Virus record (IMG/VR): IMGVR_UViG_3300045918_000152 | Location: 1 to 52,252 of that record | DNA from: a virus | Reading direction: 5' to 3' (one strand) | DNA: 52,252 nt | Shown here: piece after piece, positions 19,001-26,532 of the stretch | Numbering within the stretch: position 1 is the first letter of the stretch | Layout: each line of letters opens with the position of its first letter | Notes under the pieces: generated by a model | What the model saw: only the letters and a program-made list of their open reading frames with translations | What the model was told of the DNA's origin: nothing | Database searches by the model: none | Made by a program: the position numbers and the translations under genes

Positions 19001-20509
19001 ACGTGCGACAGCGCTAAAGTTCTCCCATTGTTCTTTGTTCGTAGCATAACGCTCAAACAGTAGTCGGAGATTTTCAACAACAACGCTTTGGTTATTTACA
19101 CCAATCTTGTCTTCAAGAGATTCGGCGAAAGATTCAATAAACTTCTTTTGGTCTTGTGAAAGGACCTTTGAGTTCTTCATGAAGTCGATACGTTCCTGAT
19201 ACACAGAAAAATCGGGATCATAAAGAAGGGTTGATTTTTGTTCACCAGTAAAAGGATCAAATTGTTGGTTACGCTCATCAAATACGTTATTAGCGCGTAG
19301 ACGAACTGAACGCTTACCAGGGAGACTTGTACCACGGAAGTCTGTAAGAGACATTGCCTGGTTCATCGATTCAGCATCACTGATATACATATCTCGTAGC
19401 TGGTTTTGTATACTCGTAGAGCGCATGATGTCGTAGGGCCTAGATGCCTCCACAATCAGCTCTGCTGCGTTGGCCTTACTGAATGCCCCCTGGAGTGTGG
19501 GGAAGATGCTTGTGCGGGCGTTGTCAAGACGTCTAAGGCGTTCAATACCAATGGCGTCACCGATACTAGTAAAGAATTCCTTGATATCAAGAAGACCCTG
19601 CTCAAACAATCCAACCTTCTCTTCAGTTCCGAGATGGGATACTTTAACATCCATCGGCTGTCTACGAAGCCATCCTGTGTAATTCTCCGCAGCGGGTGCT
19701 GTACCATCAAGAACCTTAGGATCAAGTGATGTGAATCCTAGTTTGAACCTAGAATTCTTCTGCATCTGGGATTTGCTCTTCAGCACAGGAACCATACACG
19801 AACGGCAATTCCAATGGAGAGGGGGGCGATACCTAGTATCACCTAACTCATACACTTCACCATCATGCCTTGAGCAAACCTCACTAGTGCGAGAGTCAAG
19901 TACAGCAGTAAAGCGATACCCGAAGACAATATCCTTGTTGGCATTCATCACCTTATCAAGGGACGATGAGCTAACATTCGTGAGGGAAGTTCTTACAAGA
20001 GCCTTGATCTGATGTTGCGTAACCGAGACAGATTGCGCTACATCAGCAATGATATCCTTCTGGGATTTCTTTGCAGCAGCACCTCTTGCGAGAACACCAC
20101 GAATTCGGATGAGTTCTCCAGTACCAATCCGATTGAATTGTTCTCGTAATGGCCTTCCGAGTCCAATATTAGGACCCACAAGATCAGACGCAATGTCTGC
20201 ACCACGAGGTGGCATATTTACTTTGAAGAAACTTCCTGCAGCCTTCTCGAGGTTATTCGCATGAAAGGTAATAGAGGCATCACTAAAATCATTAATAGCA
20301 CCACGACTATTGCTATGAAGTTCAGTCATCGCCCTCTTAATCTCTTCAGAGGTATCCGCCCTAAGATTCCTATTGAGGATATCCCTAAGTCTCTTTTGAT
20401 GTCTACGCACACTACGATCATTGTTGATGTGCGTTTCCATCTCATAGAGGCGTACGTCAGCAAGATGCTGCACGACTCGATCGTACAAGTCTTGATTTAT
20501 ACCTGACAT
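16088..20509 (-). CDS. Mu gpF-like head morphogenesis protein fused to a T7/N4-type single-subunit RNA polymerase
   Basis: 1473 residues with a clear ATG and AGGAG upstream. Residues about 130-260 form a Mu gpF/SPP1 gp7-type minor head domain with D205-R-T-S-E-V-C212 and H232-W-N-C235-R-S-C238. A helical region of unknown role covers about 270-850. The C-terminal 550 residues carry single-subunit RNA polymerase motifs: DGRGRVYYQGY at about 926-936 (T/DxxGR); NDASSSGAQ with D1070 (motif A, T7 D537); K1138...FYGAG with Y1146 (motif B, T7 K631/Y639, same 8-residue spacing); and IHDAFF with H1387-D1388 (motif C, T7 H811/D812). All catalytic residues are present, so it should be active. Because gpF-type proteins are carried in the head, I infer a virion-packaged polymerase used early in infection. 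It is followed by scaffold and capsid genes. Confidence 0.88.
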   Translation of the reverse strand: MSGINQDLYDRVVQHLADVRLYEMETHINNDRSVRRHQKRLRDILNRNLRADTSEEIKRAMTELHSNSRGAINDFSDASITFHANNLEKAAGSFFKVNMPPRGADIASDLVGPNIGLGRPLREQFNRIGTGELIRIRGVLARGAAAKKSQKDIIADVAQSVSVTQHQIKALVRTSLTNVSSSSLDKVMNANKDIVFGYRFTAVLDSRTSEVCSRHDGEVYELGDTRYRPPLHWNCRSCMVPVLKSKSQMQKNSRFKLGFTSLDPKVLDGTAPAAENYTGWLRRQPMDVKVSHLGTEEKVGLFEQGLLDIKEFFTSIGDAIGIERLRRLDNARTSIFPTLQGAFSKANAAELIVEASRPYDIMRSTSIQNQLRDMYISDAESMNQAMSLTDFRGTSLPGKRSVRLRANNVFDERNQQFDPFTGEQKSTLLYDPDFSVYQERIDFMKNSKVLSQDQKKFIESFAESLEDKIGVNNQSVVVENLRLLFERYATNKEQWENFSAVARKEAQFSVVNVSRILDRRSRERAELFGSYGSGEDAKVSILGKYFRFQDIADNLLDNQRYSAAWAEKYGRSTAQDSYLSGRAPLKAYFTDPDKTKLPITKKEILKRVDKFVSGEAKKVPGGSRLLNFIKGVPNESLIDEFMRGQREGFRSIIDMEINFLSSKRSYKDKLLTSALDNEKAVGVIARAMKVVASGFATDYDSIAIDIGKSLRDNWQPTFPWHKPTLQDFHADGSRILEGLRKQGKIRVLSRGKTRRAAIDLETGRPSGEWRDTVSREVTILDPDMLELQSRNRQVLIAQRIGVVSDRDKLYVIPGKKTYFDARGNDTKIAIITRRASENYDKILVDNDFADMLNHAMSVKYEIDDEFAGFMDEVVRFRDPRGNTKKWDELNDFRKLIIQRGDQGYGLMQTIKWHRQRGVPFTNLAQIDGRGRVYYQGYLSPTGGEVVRPFLNSAVSRQFGPAELRELMVQTGSLIGPATEALTQAGRLQIFADNESKIRSLGELLMAKTQKDQKIRDFLEHPLVRAMEAEEVPKITRLALEYARAHKYTRGRFNIAGAFDGFESKLMIENDASSSGAQIIGLSTRDRSIAVNSNVLATTRKNRLYDLVAMDTVADPEFQAIQALRDANISWTDLQKAAKAQNMVSFYGAGKATQAANIESKFASVLEKKGYTVVTREDARGIYNIIDRSIKDANYIGADNVVTGLKNLKSEIADVINGEVPVGRELLRDAAGLHPDVDTFVERLSNVRVGIVGPEDFKKVSEIMSRHLAERAPVTQKFVKFWNAAAKAYVEETQAVDIPWVTFDGKTLFQRYRPKIQTSIEFFDPESKRMVRNIYEDAAKDATLLGKASISRARIGMGVNGNHMNDASIVRQFLLWGRKNNIPTATIHDAFFTNIGDVSKAKDALREIYADAVESETILNTLKKMRELGLSDESYRALVEQARNDGLIDPPNAITREDILKKIPPGWDWYGIGP

Positions 20510-20529
20510 ACACTCTCCTAATTATCTAT

Positions 20530-20772
20530 TTAACCAACTTTCCAGGCGGTCCCGTCAGAGAATACTGGCATGGTGACTGCGCCAGTACCGGCAACAGTAG
20601 CACCGAAGGTAGGTGTGAGGGCATCACTAACCATCATTCTCCAGCCCTTGTTTGCGGCTGAAGCGGCAGGGAGTAATGCAACTGTGGTACATACGGTCAA
20701 TTCAGCGAAATTCGCGTTCATGATACGCATTGTTTCTTTCTCGTTAGTACGAGCGAGTGCGCTGAGGTCCAT
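20530..20772 (-). CDS. Small virion-associated protein with NANF anchor motif
   Basis: 80 residues. The N-terminus (NEKETMRIMNANFAEL) matches the start of two other structural proteins in this window (27845-28939 and 31063-32514). The rest is a short beta-type segment ending in PVFSDGTAWKVG, a pattern seen at the ends of phage tail or head fiber subunits. Its place just upstream of the head morphogenesis gene, among fiber-like genes, suggests a decoration or fiber component. Confidence 0.55.
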   Translation of the reverse strand: MDLSALARTNEKETMRIMNANFAELTVCTTVALLPAASAANKGWRMMVSDALTPTFGATVAGTGAVTMPVFSDGTAWKVG

Positions 20773-20782
20773 TTTTTAATCC

Positions 20783-22237
20783 TTAATCAAAGTGTGAGTT
20801 AAAACCAACTACAAAAGCTAATACCTGAGAGACTGTAGCTGTTCCAATAAGAGGCTTGGCCAATAAAGCAATGAATTCGCCAGGAGCTACAATAATAGGA
20901 GCCTCAAAATCAAATGATATTGGGACAGATGTCGCTCCAATAGCTGTTCCTACAGGCAAGGAGATAATACCAACAGGTAACCTTCTAGGTGCTTTAGTTG
21001 TAGCTGTAGCAAATGAGGCTGATTCTGCTGTAGCCAGAGAAACGGCAGTGTGACCAAAAGCAATTGCAATTGCAAGAGTGGTTCCCGTAACTGCAACTGC
21101 TGCTCCAAGGTTGGCGCAGTGAACTACAATTCCGCGAATAATCAAATTGCGTTGTGTGATATTAACAGTACCTACTGGATTCTGATAGCTGCTAATAATC
21201 AGATCAGTAGTTCCTGTTGCAGGAGCATTAAGCTGAAAAATACCACCAAGACCAGTTCCTAGGGCGGCTGTTGTGTTGGTTCCTGCAGCAGCAGTAGGAA
21301 GTGTCGCATTTGCCCACTGAGCCGTTTGGCCCATAGTACTTCCGTTTTGGGCTTGAGCGCCTATTAGCCCCATTCCTGCCATTTGGCTAGCGTAAGGCCT
21401 GTTAAAAGCAAGGTCATTAGTTAACACGTTTACACTTGTTAGCTTTGCTTGCATAACAGGAGCGCCCGAAACAGTACCCGAATTTCTGAATTGAATACTG
21501 TACGGTAATGCTATAGACATAAAGGGCTGGCCATTACCGGCTGCTCTATTTAAGCTACCAAGGTAATTTCCATCAAACCAAAATTCAATTGTGGCTTCTG
21601 AGACATAGAAAGAAAACTTGTATACAACTCCCGCCGAAATTTGTACTGCAGTTCTCAATGCAGCAGTAGAATTTTCAACTCCGTTAAACGTTGAAATACC
21701 AAACAAACCTGCGCTGGAAAATCTGAAGAAGACGCCATCAAGGGGTGCCACAATTCCGGTATTATGCTGAAAGCTACCAAATTCAATCACTTGATTAGCT
21801 AATGGCTGCGCTGTAATTGCAAGTGTAGTTTCAAAATAAATTGTTGCTGAACTAGACACTCTAAATGATCTTACTGTAGATAGCTGACAGCCAGTACTAG
21901 TAGTAAGGGTGGATGTGCTATTAAGGAGAATACTTCCACTACCCATTGTACTTGTCAGGGTAGCAAAAACATATTTCCAGAGGGAAGTGTTTTGAGCGGT
22001 ACCGTTAAAAGCATCAGAAAATAGCAAGCTATCTATACCCGTCTTAAGTCTGCTATCAACCGAAGTGTCGGGGCTTTTTAGGTAAGGAACTCCTGTAATA
22101 ACTCCCGCATCATTCTCAGACATCATCCTCACTGCGCCAACACTAGCGGGGATATTTGATAATGCTACATTTAAGTTGTAATTCGAGTCTACGTTTGCCA
22201 AACCAGCGGTACTACCGCCTGTATTAATTGATGCCAT
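20783..22237 (-). CDS. Large virion structural protein (fiber/decoration type)
   Basis: 484 residues. The N-terminus has a NVDSNYNLNVALSNIP segment and a SPDTSVDSRLKTGIDSLLF segment (about 55-73), a combination seen in phage virion proteins. The middle (about 75-270) is a beta-sandwich, possibly concanavalin/LamG-like, with TIEFWFDGNYLGSLN. The C-terminus is Ala/Thr/Val-rich. It has no membrane or catalytic motif. It lies between portal and gpF-like genes, so it may decorate the head rather than the tail. Confidence 0.55.
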   Translation of the reverse strand: MASINTGGSTAGLANVDSNYNLNVALSNIPASVGAVRMMSENDAGVITGVPYLKSPDTSVDSRLKTGIDSLLFSDAFNGTAQNTSLWKYVFATLTSTMGSGSILLNSTSTLTTSTGCQLSTVRSFRVSSSATIYFETTLAITAQPLANQVIEFGSFQHNTGIVAPLDGVFFRFSSAGLFGISTFNGVENSTAALRTAVQISAGVVYKFSFYVSEATIEFWFDGNYLGSLNRAAGNGQPFMSIALPYSIQFRNSGTVSGAPVMQAKLTSVNVLTNDLAFNRPYASQMAGMGLIGAQAQNGSTMGQTAQWANATLPTAAAGTNTTAALGTGLGGIFQLNAPATGTTDLIISSYQNPVGTVNITQRNLIIRGIVVHCANLGAAVAVTGTTLAIAIAFGHTAVSLATAESASFATATTKAPRRLPVGIISLPVGTAIGATSVPISFDFEAPIIVAPGEFIALLAKPLIGTATVSQVLAFVVGFNSHFD

Positions 22238-22672
22238 TTATACCACCTGATAAAGAATATTTCGAGTACCCTCAACAGGGCTATTTGAACTAGCGTACAC
22301 AGTAAAATTGCCTGTGCCAGCTTTTGCAGCAAAGTTAATTAGATCCCACTCCCAATCGTCAGAGAATCTTCCCGATGGAGGATTTCCTGAAGGTGCCACT
22401 ATAATCTTTTGGCTAGAATTAACACTTGCATCAGTAATGACAAATGATTTGCTTGTAGTTGGTTTTGTGCCAAAATTAACTGTTACTTCCGTCCATGTGC
22501 TACTTCCTCCGCCACCGCCAGTAGTGTCAACAGCATTCCAGGTAGTACCATTCCACCTAACAAGCTTTGACAATACAGTGCTGTAAGCAAGGCATCTGTA
22601 GCCAGGATTAGGCGATGTGTCACCTTCAGCAACTGCTAAATCTGGTACTCCAAGAAATGATAATGATTTCAT
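22238..22672 (-). CDS. Hypothetical virion protein (fiber-associated)
   Basis: 144 residues. The N-terminal 50 residues include GYRCLAYSTVLSKLVRWNGTTW, a common phage 'value plus label' beta motif, followed by a Gly-rich linker and a beta domain of about 85 residues. Stop and start are nearly contiguous with both neighbours. Probably part of a fiber or decoration complex with them. Confidence 0.45.
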   Translation of the reverse strand: MKSLSFLGVPDLAVAEGDTSPNPGYRCLAYSTVLSKLVRWNGTTWNAVDTTGGGGGSSTWTEVTVNFGTKPTTSKSFVITDASVNSSQKIIVAPSGNPPSGRFSDDWEWDLINFAAKAGTGNFTVYASSNSPVEGTRNILYQVV

Positions 22673-23658
22673 TATCCAAGCACCACAACTCTAAGACTAT
22701 TGGTTGCCGGAGCTGCAGCAAAAGTAAATGTTGTTTGAGTAGTACTAGTATTAACTACATCACACCCAACTTCTGCATTAGTAGACGCATCTCTAATAGC
22801 AGAAATTACATCTTGTGTTCCCAAGTTATGAGTAACAGTAATGCTTGTCGATGAGCTATCACCAATAGTTACTGCATACTTTCTAGTTACAACTGCAGGA
22901 TCAATTGCGATACTATTACCGGTAATTGTAATACCAGAGCCCTGTACATAAGCACTTCCCGCGCCAAATTGCGTGAATACAATGTTCGTAGAGCCAATTG
23001 TAATAGTGCCGGTAGTGCTAAGACGCCACTGCGTACCAGCATTAGTCGAGCCTTCTTCTACCATAACAGCAGTATTAGTGGTCAGCTCGATATTAGCATC
23101 TGCATCAATTGTTCTAGACCAAGCGCCCGCGGATGCTAAGTACAGACCATTTTGAGTTTGTGTAGTTTGATTTTTAACTAAAACTCTGTCATTAGCAACA
23201 GGAGTGACACCATCAATCGCAGCTAATCCAGTAAGGGTAGCAATATTTGCTGTTGTTGCGATTCTAACAGAATTCTTCCAATCCGTACCATTTGCAATAC
23301 CTAACAGCTGGCCATAAGTGGCGGCATCTTGATTACCAGTGCCATCAAGCAAGTTAGTAATCTTTTGGCTATTCAGCGATACGCTAGCGGTAGGAGCAGC
23401 TAACTGATCAAGTCGGCTAACTCTGACTTGCGTATCAAAATCGCTAATCGTACTTGCTGTTTGAGTTCCTGTATGATTGGCTCTTGCTGTAGGGTCGATA
23501 TTGCTGGCCGAGCCCCTGAATTCTATTCTGTTAGTTGATGTGTTAAACCACATTTGGCCAACTACTGGCGATCCAGGAACTCCAGCAATATTTTGAATTC
23601 TAGCGTTTAGTAATTCATTCTGATTTAAATCAACTGAATTTAAATATTTCTTTGACAT
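22672..23658 (-). CDS. Phage fiber-like structural protein
   Basis: 328 residues. The middle contains the widespread tail/head fiber module KNSVRIATTANIATL...IDGVTPVANDRVLVKNQT...NGLYLASAGAWSRTIDAD (about 128-187), normally part of phage fiber shafts. The N-terminus (SVDLNQNELLNARIQN) and the FRGSAS..DP segment are also typical of fibers. The C-terminus ends in a HNLG...V tip module that is also found in the next gene. A structural fiber or appendage protein is well supported; the attachment site is not. Confidence 0.7.
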   Translation of the reverse strand: MSKKYLNSVDLNQNELLNARIQNIAGVPGSPVVGQMWFNTSTNRIEFRGSASNIDPTARANHTGTQTASTISDFDTQVRVSRLDQLAAPTASVSLNSQKITNLLDGTGNQDAATYGQLLGIANGTDWKNSVRIATTANIATLTGLAAIDGVTPVANDRVLVKNQTTQTQNGLYLASAGAWSRTIDADANIELTTNTAVMVEEGSTNAGTQWRLSTTGTITIGSTNIVFTQFGAGSAYVQGSGITITGNSIAIDPAVVTRKYAVTIGDSSSTSITVTHNLGTQDVISAIRDASTNAEVGCDVVNTSTTQTTFTFAAAPATNSLRVVVLG

Positions 23659-23670
23659 TTACAATGCTCC

Positions 23671-24024
23671 TTAGTTAAGGTAGGCTACTCCTGAAAAAGC
23701 AGCACTAAAAATTAGTGTTAGTTGATTTACAGTATTATACACCAAATCACCTTCAACAGAATCATTTGCACTGTCTTGAATAGTTACACTAGGGTATTTA
23801 CTTAGGTTATGATTAATAACCCAATTACTAGAAGGCACGGCTTGTATATGCCTATACGAAAGATCGCCACTTCCACCAGCACTACCTATTGCGGTAGCAC
23901 TTGTAGTAATTATTTCAGAAAGAGAGTTAGTTGAAACAGCAGTAACAGGGCCAGAATTAAAAGAGATATTGGTAGTTGGTACCGCAGCATTAATCTTTAC
24001 TTCTGTGACAATTGTATTAGGCAT
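23671..24024 (-). CDS. Short fiber-tip-like protein
   Basis: 117 residues. The C-terminal half (WVINHNLSKYPSVTIQDS...SGVAYLN) is a tip-type module widely seen at the ends of phage tail fibers and also similar to the end of the preceding fiber-like protein. The N-terminal half is a short extended region. It probably forms part of the same appendage. Confidence 0.55.
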   Translation of the reverse strand: MPNTIVTEVKINAAVPTTNISFNSGPVTAVSTNSLSEIITTSATAIGSAGGSGDLSYRHIQAVPSSNWVINHNLSKYPSVTIQDSANDSVEGDLVYNTVNQLTLIFSAAFSGVAYLN

Positions 24025-24025
24025 C

Positions 24026-24337
24026 TCACACTATGCCCTTCTTGCAGTCTATAGTCATGGTCTCAGTACTAAACTTAACACCAGTATCCGTAGTGTAGCG
24101 AATATCCCAGCTAAGCTGACCTGTTGGCCAATCTGCTTCTGCGTAACCTGTTGCAGGTTTAAGCTGATAAGTTCCTAAAGAATCTGATCTATTAAACACT
24201 TCAAGCACTGCAACAACAACACCCTGGCTATTACGAATTTTGCTTTCAATTCCCCAGCCAGTAATTACTTGTGGTGTTAAGTTAATAACTACAGCAAGCG
24301 CAGGCTGAAAGGAATCACCCTTTTTAAACTCTATCAT
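24026..24337 (-). CDS. Hypothetical beta-rich structural protein
   Basis: 103 residues, entirely beta-type with a FKKGDSFQPALAVVIN start that recalls small phage baseplate-associated domains such as BppU N-terminal domains. The start overlaps the portal stop (ATGA-like). Likely an accessory to the adjacent fiber-like genes. Confidence 0.45.
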   Translation of the reverse strand: MIEFKKGDSFQPALAVVINLTPQVITGWGIESKIRNSQGVVVAVLEVFNRSDSLGTYQLKPATGYAEADWPTGQLSWDIRYTTDTGVKFSTETMTIDCKKGIV

Positions 24338-25929
24338 GCGCCTACTCCATTAATAGCAATTTTTGTGGGTGTAAGATCGATCAATGGATCTGTCTGAATT
24401 TCAGAGATACCTTCCTTGTCATCATAATCAGTAGGAAGAATATCATTTTGCTGAGCAATACTGATAAAAACACTCCGAGGGATCTTACCTGATTCGTACC
24501 ATTCAGTAACGAGGCGCATCCAATCAGCACCAATAGGGACAGGGTTGAAGTCCTGGCTTAGCATGAAGTCGATATCGCCTGTGTTTACCTCGATATCATA
24601 CTTCCAAAAGATCATCACTTGGAGCACCTTCTCAAGTACTTTGCTGATCTTAACGTTAAGAAGACCAAGTTGAGCTGTTTGTGCAGCATTCCGAATTTCA
24701 AGGCTAACCCCAGATTCTGCACCACTACCCTCAGGACTAAGCATTCGAATACCCATCCTGGACATTTCTTCAATGGCAGAGGCGATAGCTTTCTCCATAT
24801 CCTGAAGAGCTGCTGTAGGAGTTTCTAGAGCAGTTACCGTCTCGCCCTTCTGCACGTGAATCCAGCTGCCAAGACCACTCTCAACAATAGATTCGAAATT
24901 AGCATCAGTCATGTCGCTAGAAACCACAGGGGTATACGTAGCAGCGCCATAAAGAAGGTGATTCCGACGGGAAATCTTGTTGTAGAGAGCACACTCGCGA
25001 TCCACAAGAGCCTGCAGAATTGGCTCCTTGACATCAACATCGCCATTCATTGGATACGCAGGGATAAAGTCAAGACGCTTCCCGTGAGCCATTGGGAATA
25101 TTGGAGCGCCGTCTTCCCTCCACCCCTGTGTATTAGAATCCGTGTTTGGATTCATCACACCAACGTTTACACTGATTGTCTCGTTAGTATCCCGAATATG
25201 CTTCTGAATTACAAGAAATCCAGTTTCATCTAGAAAGTAATCGTACACTGTATCAACATAAGAAGGATGATGTGCATTAGCTTCATACGTTTCAGTATAC
25301 ATCCGAACAGTAAACTTTGTAAGTTGCTGCTTTCCAGTGTTTCCTGATTTACCCTTGCGCCAATTGATTACTTGTTCACCACGATAAAGGACACAGTAAG
25401 GACTGAGATCTTTACGTTCTTCCGCAGTAAGTGCTTCAAATTCTGCATCAGTAAGTGACGGGTGGTCTACTACAATCCAAGCGCGACTAATACTAAGCTC
25501 ATCCCAGAGAGCCTGGTCAAGAAAACTAACCATTGATTGGCTTTCAGCACCAAACTCAGTCTCAAGCCATTCCTTTGCATCCGTAGGGACACTTGGAGGA
25601 ATTGTAAATTGGGGGTGCTTTCGTAGAAGTCCGCCTACAAGAATCTTAGCGTATTGTGCAACAAGGCCAGGGAGTTCTGCCTCTGACTTATAGAATTCAT
25701 ATTGCTCAGGTTTCATGAATGGCGAGAATGGAATAAGAATATTCTTTCTGCAATTCACAGTAGAATCGTATGCCTTGGCTGTTTTCTCGCCACCAAGAAT
25801 AGCTCTCGCACGAGCCCAGGTGTCTTTCATACTGAGGTACGCTGCGCAGGGATCACCCACTGTTTTTGGGGTGGCCTTGCTTTCTGTCGCGGTATTGGCC
25901 GTACTACCAATAACAATAGGTGATGTCAT
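24334..25929 (-). CDS. Portal protein (DUF4055-like)
   Basis: 531 residues, the typical size for a portal. The N-terminal segment with PCAAYLSMKDTWARARAILGG, NILIPFSPFMKPEQYEFYKSEAE and the region about LVGGLLRKHPQF (about 80-105) match phage proteins annotated as DUF4055, a portal family. Helical wing and stem regions follow, with QLGLLNVKISKVLEKVLQVM near 430-450. The portal is the dodecameric DNA channel at the capsid vertex and docks the terminase. Fiber-like genes separate it from the gpF-like gene, which is unusual. Confidence 0.78.
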   Translation of the reverse strand: MTSPIVIGSTANTATESKATPKTVGDPCAAYLSMKDTWARARAILGGEKTAKAYDSTVNCRKNILIPFSPFMKPEQYEFYKSEAELPGLVAQYAKILVGGLLRKHPQFTIPPSVPTDAKEWLETEFGAESQSMVSFLDQALWDELSISRAWIVVDHPSLTDAEFEALTAEERKDLSPYCVLYRGEQVINWRKGKSGNTGKQQLTKFTVRMYTETYEANAHHPSYVDTVYDYFLDETGFLVIQKHIRDTNETISVNVGVMNPNTDSNTQGWREDGAPIFPMAHGKRLDFIPAYPMNGDVDVKEPILQALVDRECALYNKISRRNHLLYGAATYTPVVSSDMTDANFESIVESGLGSWIHVQKGETVTALETPTAALQDMEKAIASAIEEMSRMGIRMLSPEGSGAESGVSLEIRNAAQTAQLGLLNVKISKVLEKVLQVMIFWKYDIEVNTGDIDFMLSQDFNPVPIGADWMRLVTEWYESGKIPRSVFISIAQQNDILPTDYDDKEGISEIQTDPLIDLTPTKIAINGVGA

Positions 25930-25935
25930 ATCTTG

Positions 25936-26520
25936 TTACTTTCTAGGAATTTGAATTGCAGGAGGAATTGCAGGATCTGCTTGCATCTTTCCCCTAAAGT
26001 AGCTAGCAATACCAAGGATAGGTAGCGTGGTGGTATTCAAAGCTGCCAGCGCCCCAAGAATTGTAGGGAGATTCGCCGTAGCAGTAGCAGATACAGCAAC
26101 ACCAAACATCGTAGGAACAAACACCATAAGGACAAGCAAGCTACTCGCTAGGATATTCACTCCGACACTAAATCCAATGAAGGGCCTCCACGAGTATGTC
26201 TGCCAATGCTCACTAGAAGCCTCAGCCTGCATAGTCTTGTTGACTTCTACAGCAGATTCTTTTGTTGCATTAATCTCAGCAATAGCAAGAGAAGTAGCAA
26301 TTTCTTCAAGCTTAGCCTTGTTGTTAAGTTCTAATTCCTTGAGCTTAAGGTAAGCGTCAGGGTTATTCGCAATGGCTGCGCTAACACCCTCAGGAGTGTT
26401 CTCACTGCCAAGGGCGCTTGCAATCATTCCGCCAATCAGTGCACCAGGAGGGCCTCCAATAAGAGTGCCTAGGAGTGGTGCTCCCTTGCCTACAATAGAG
26501 GCGATGTCTTTCCAATCCAT
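25936..26520 (-). CDS. Holin (3TM, GTA-type)
   Basis: 194 residues. The Gly-rich N-terminal segment APLLGTLIGGPPGALIGGMIASAL is followed by a helical cytoplasmic-type stretch, then SWRPFIGFSVGVNILASSLLVLMVFVPTMF and a third hydrophobic stretch near residues 155-172. The layout matches the 3TM holin family found in GTAs and proteobacterial phages. It would form lesions in the inner membrane so endolysins can reach the wall. It lies close to the M15 peptidase gene, giving a partial lysis module. Confidence 0.8.
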   Translation of the reverse strand: MDWKDIASIVGKGAPLLGTLIGGPPGALIGGMIASALGSENTPEGVSAAIANNPDAYLKLKELELNNKAKLEEIATSLAIAEINATKESAVEVNKTMQAEASSEHWQTYSWRPFIGFSVGVNILASSLLVLMVFVPTMFGVAVSATATANLPTILGALAALNTTTLPILGIASYFRGKMQADPAIPPAIQIPRK

Positions 26521-26532
26521 AGCTAATCCTAT

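Noticed and set aside
16088-20509. Two separate genes merged by a missed stop
   Set aside because: The reading frame is continuous, has one good start with AGGAG, and no internal ATG with a ribosome binding site was noticed at the domain boundary; still, the fusion needs protein-level confirmation.
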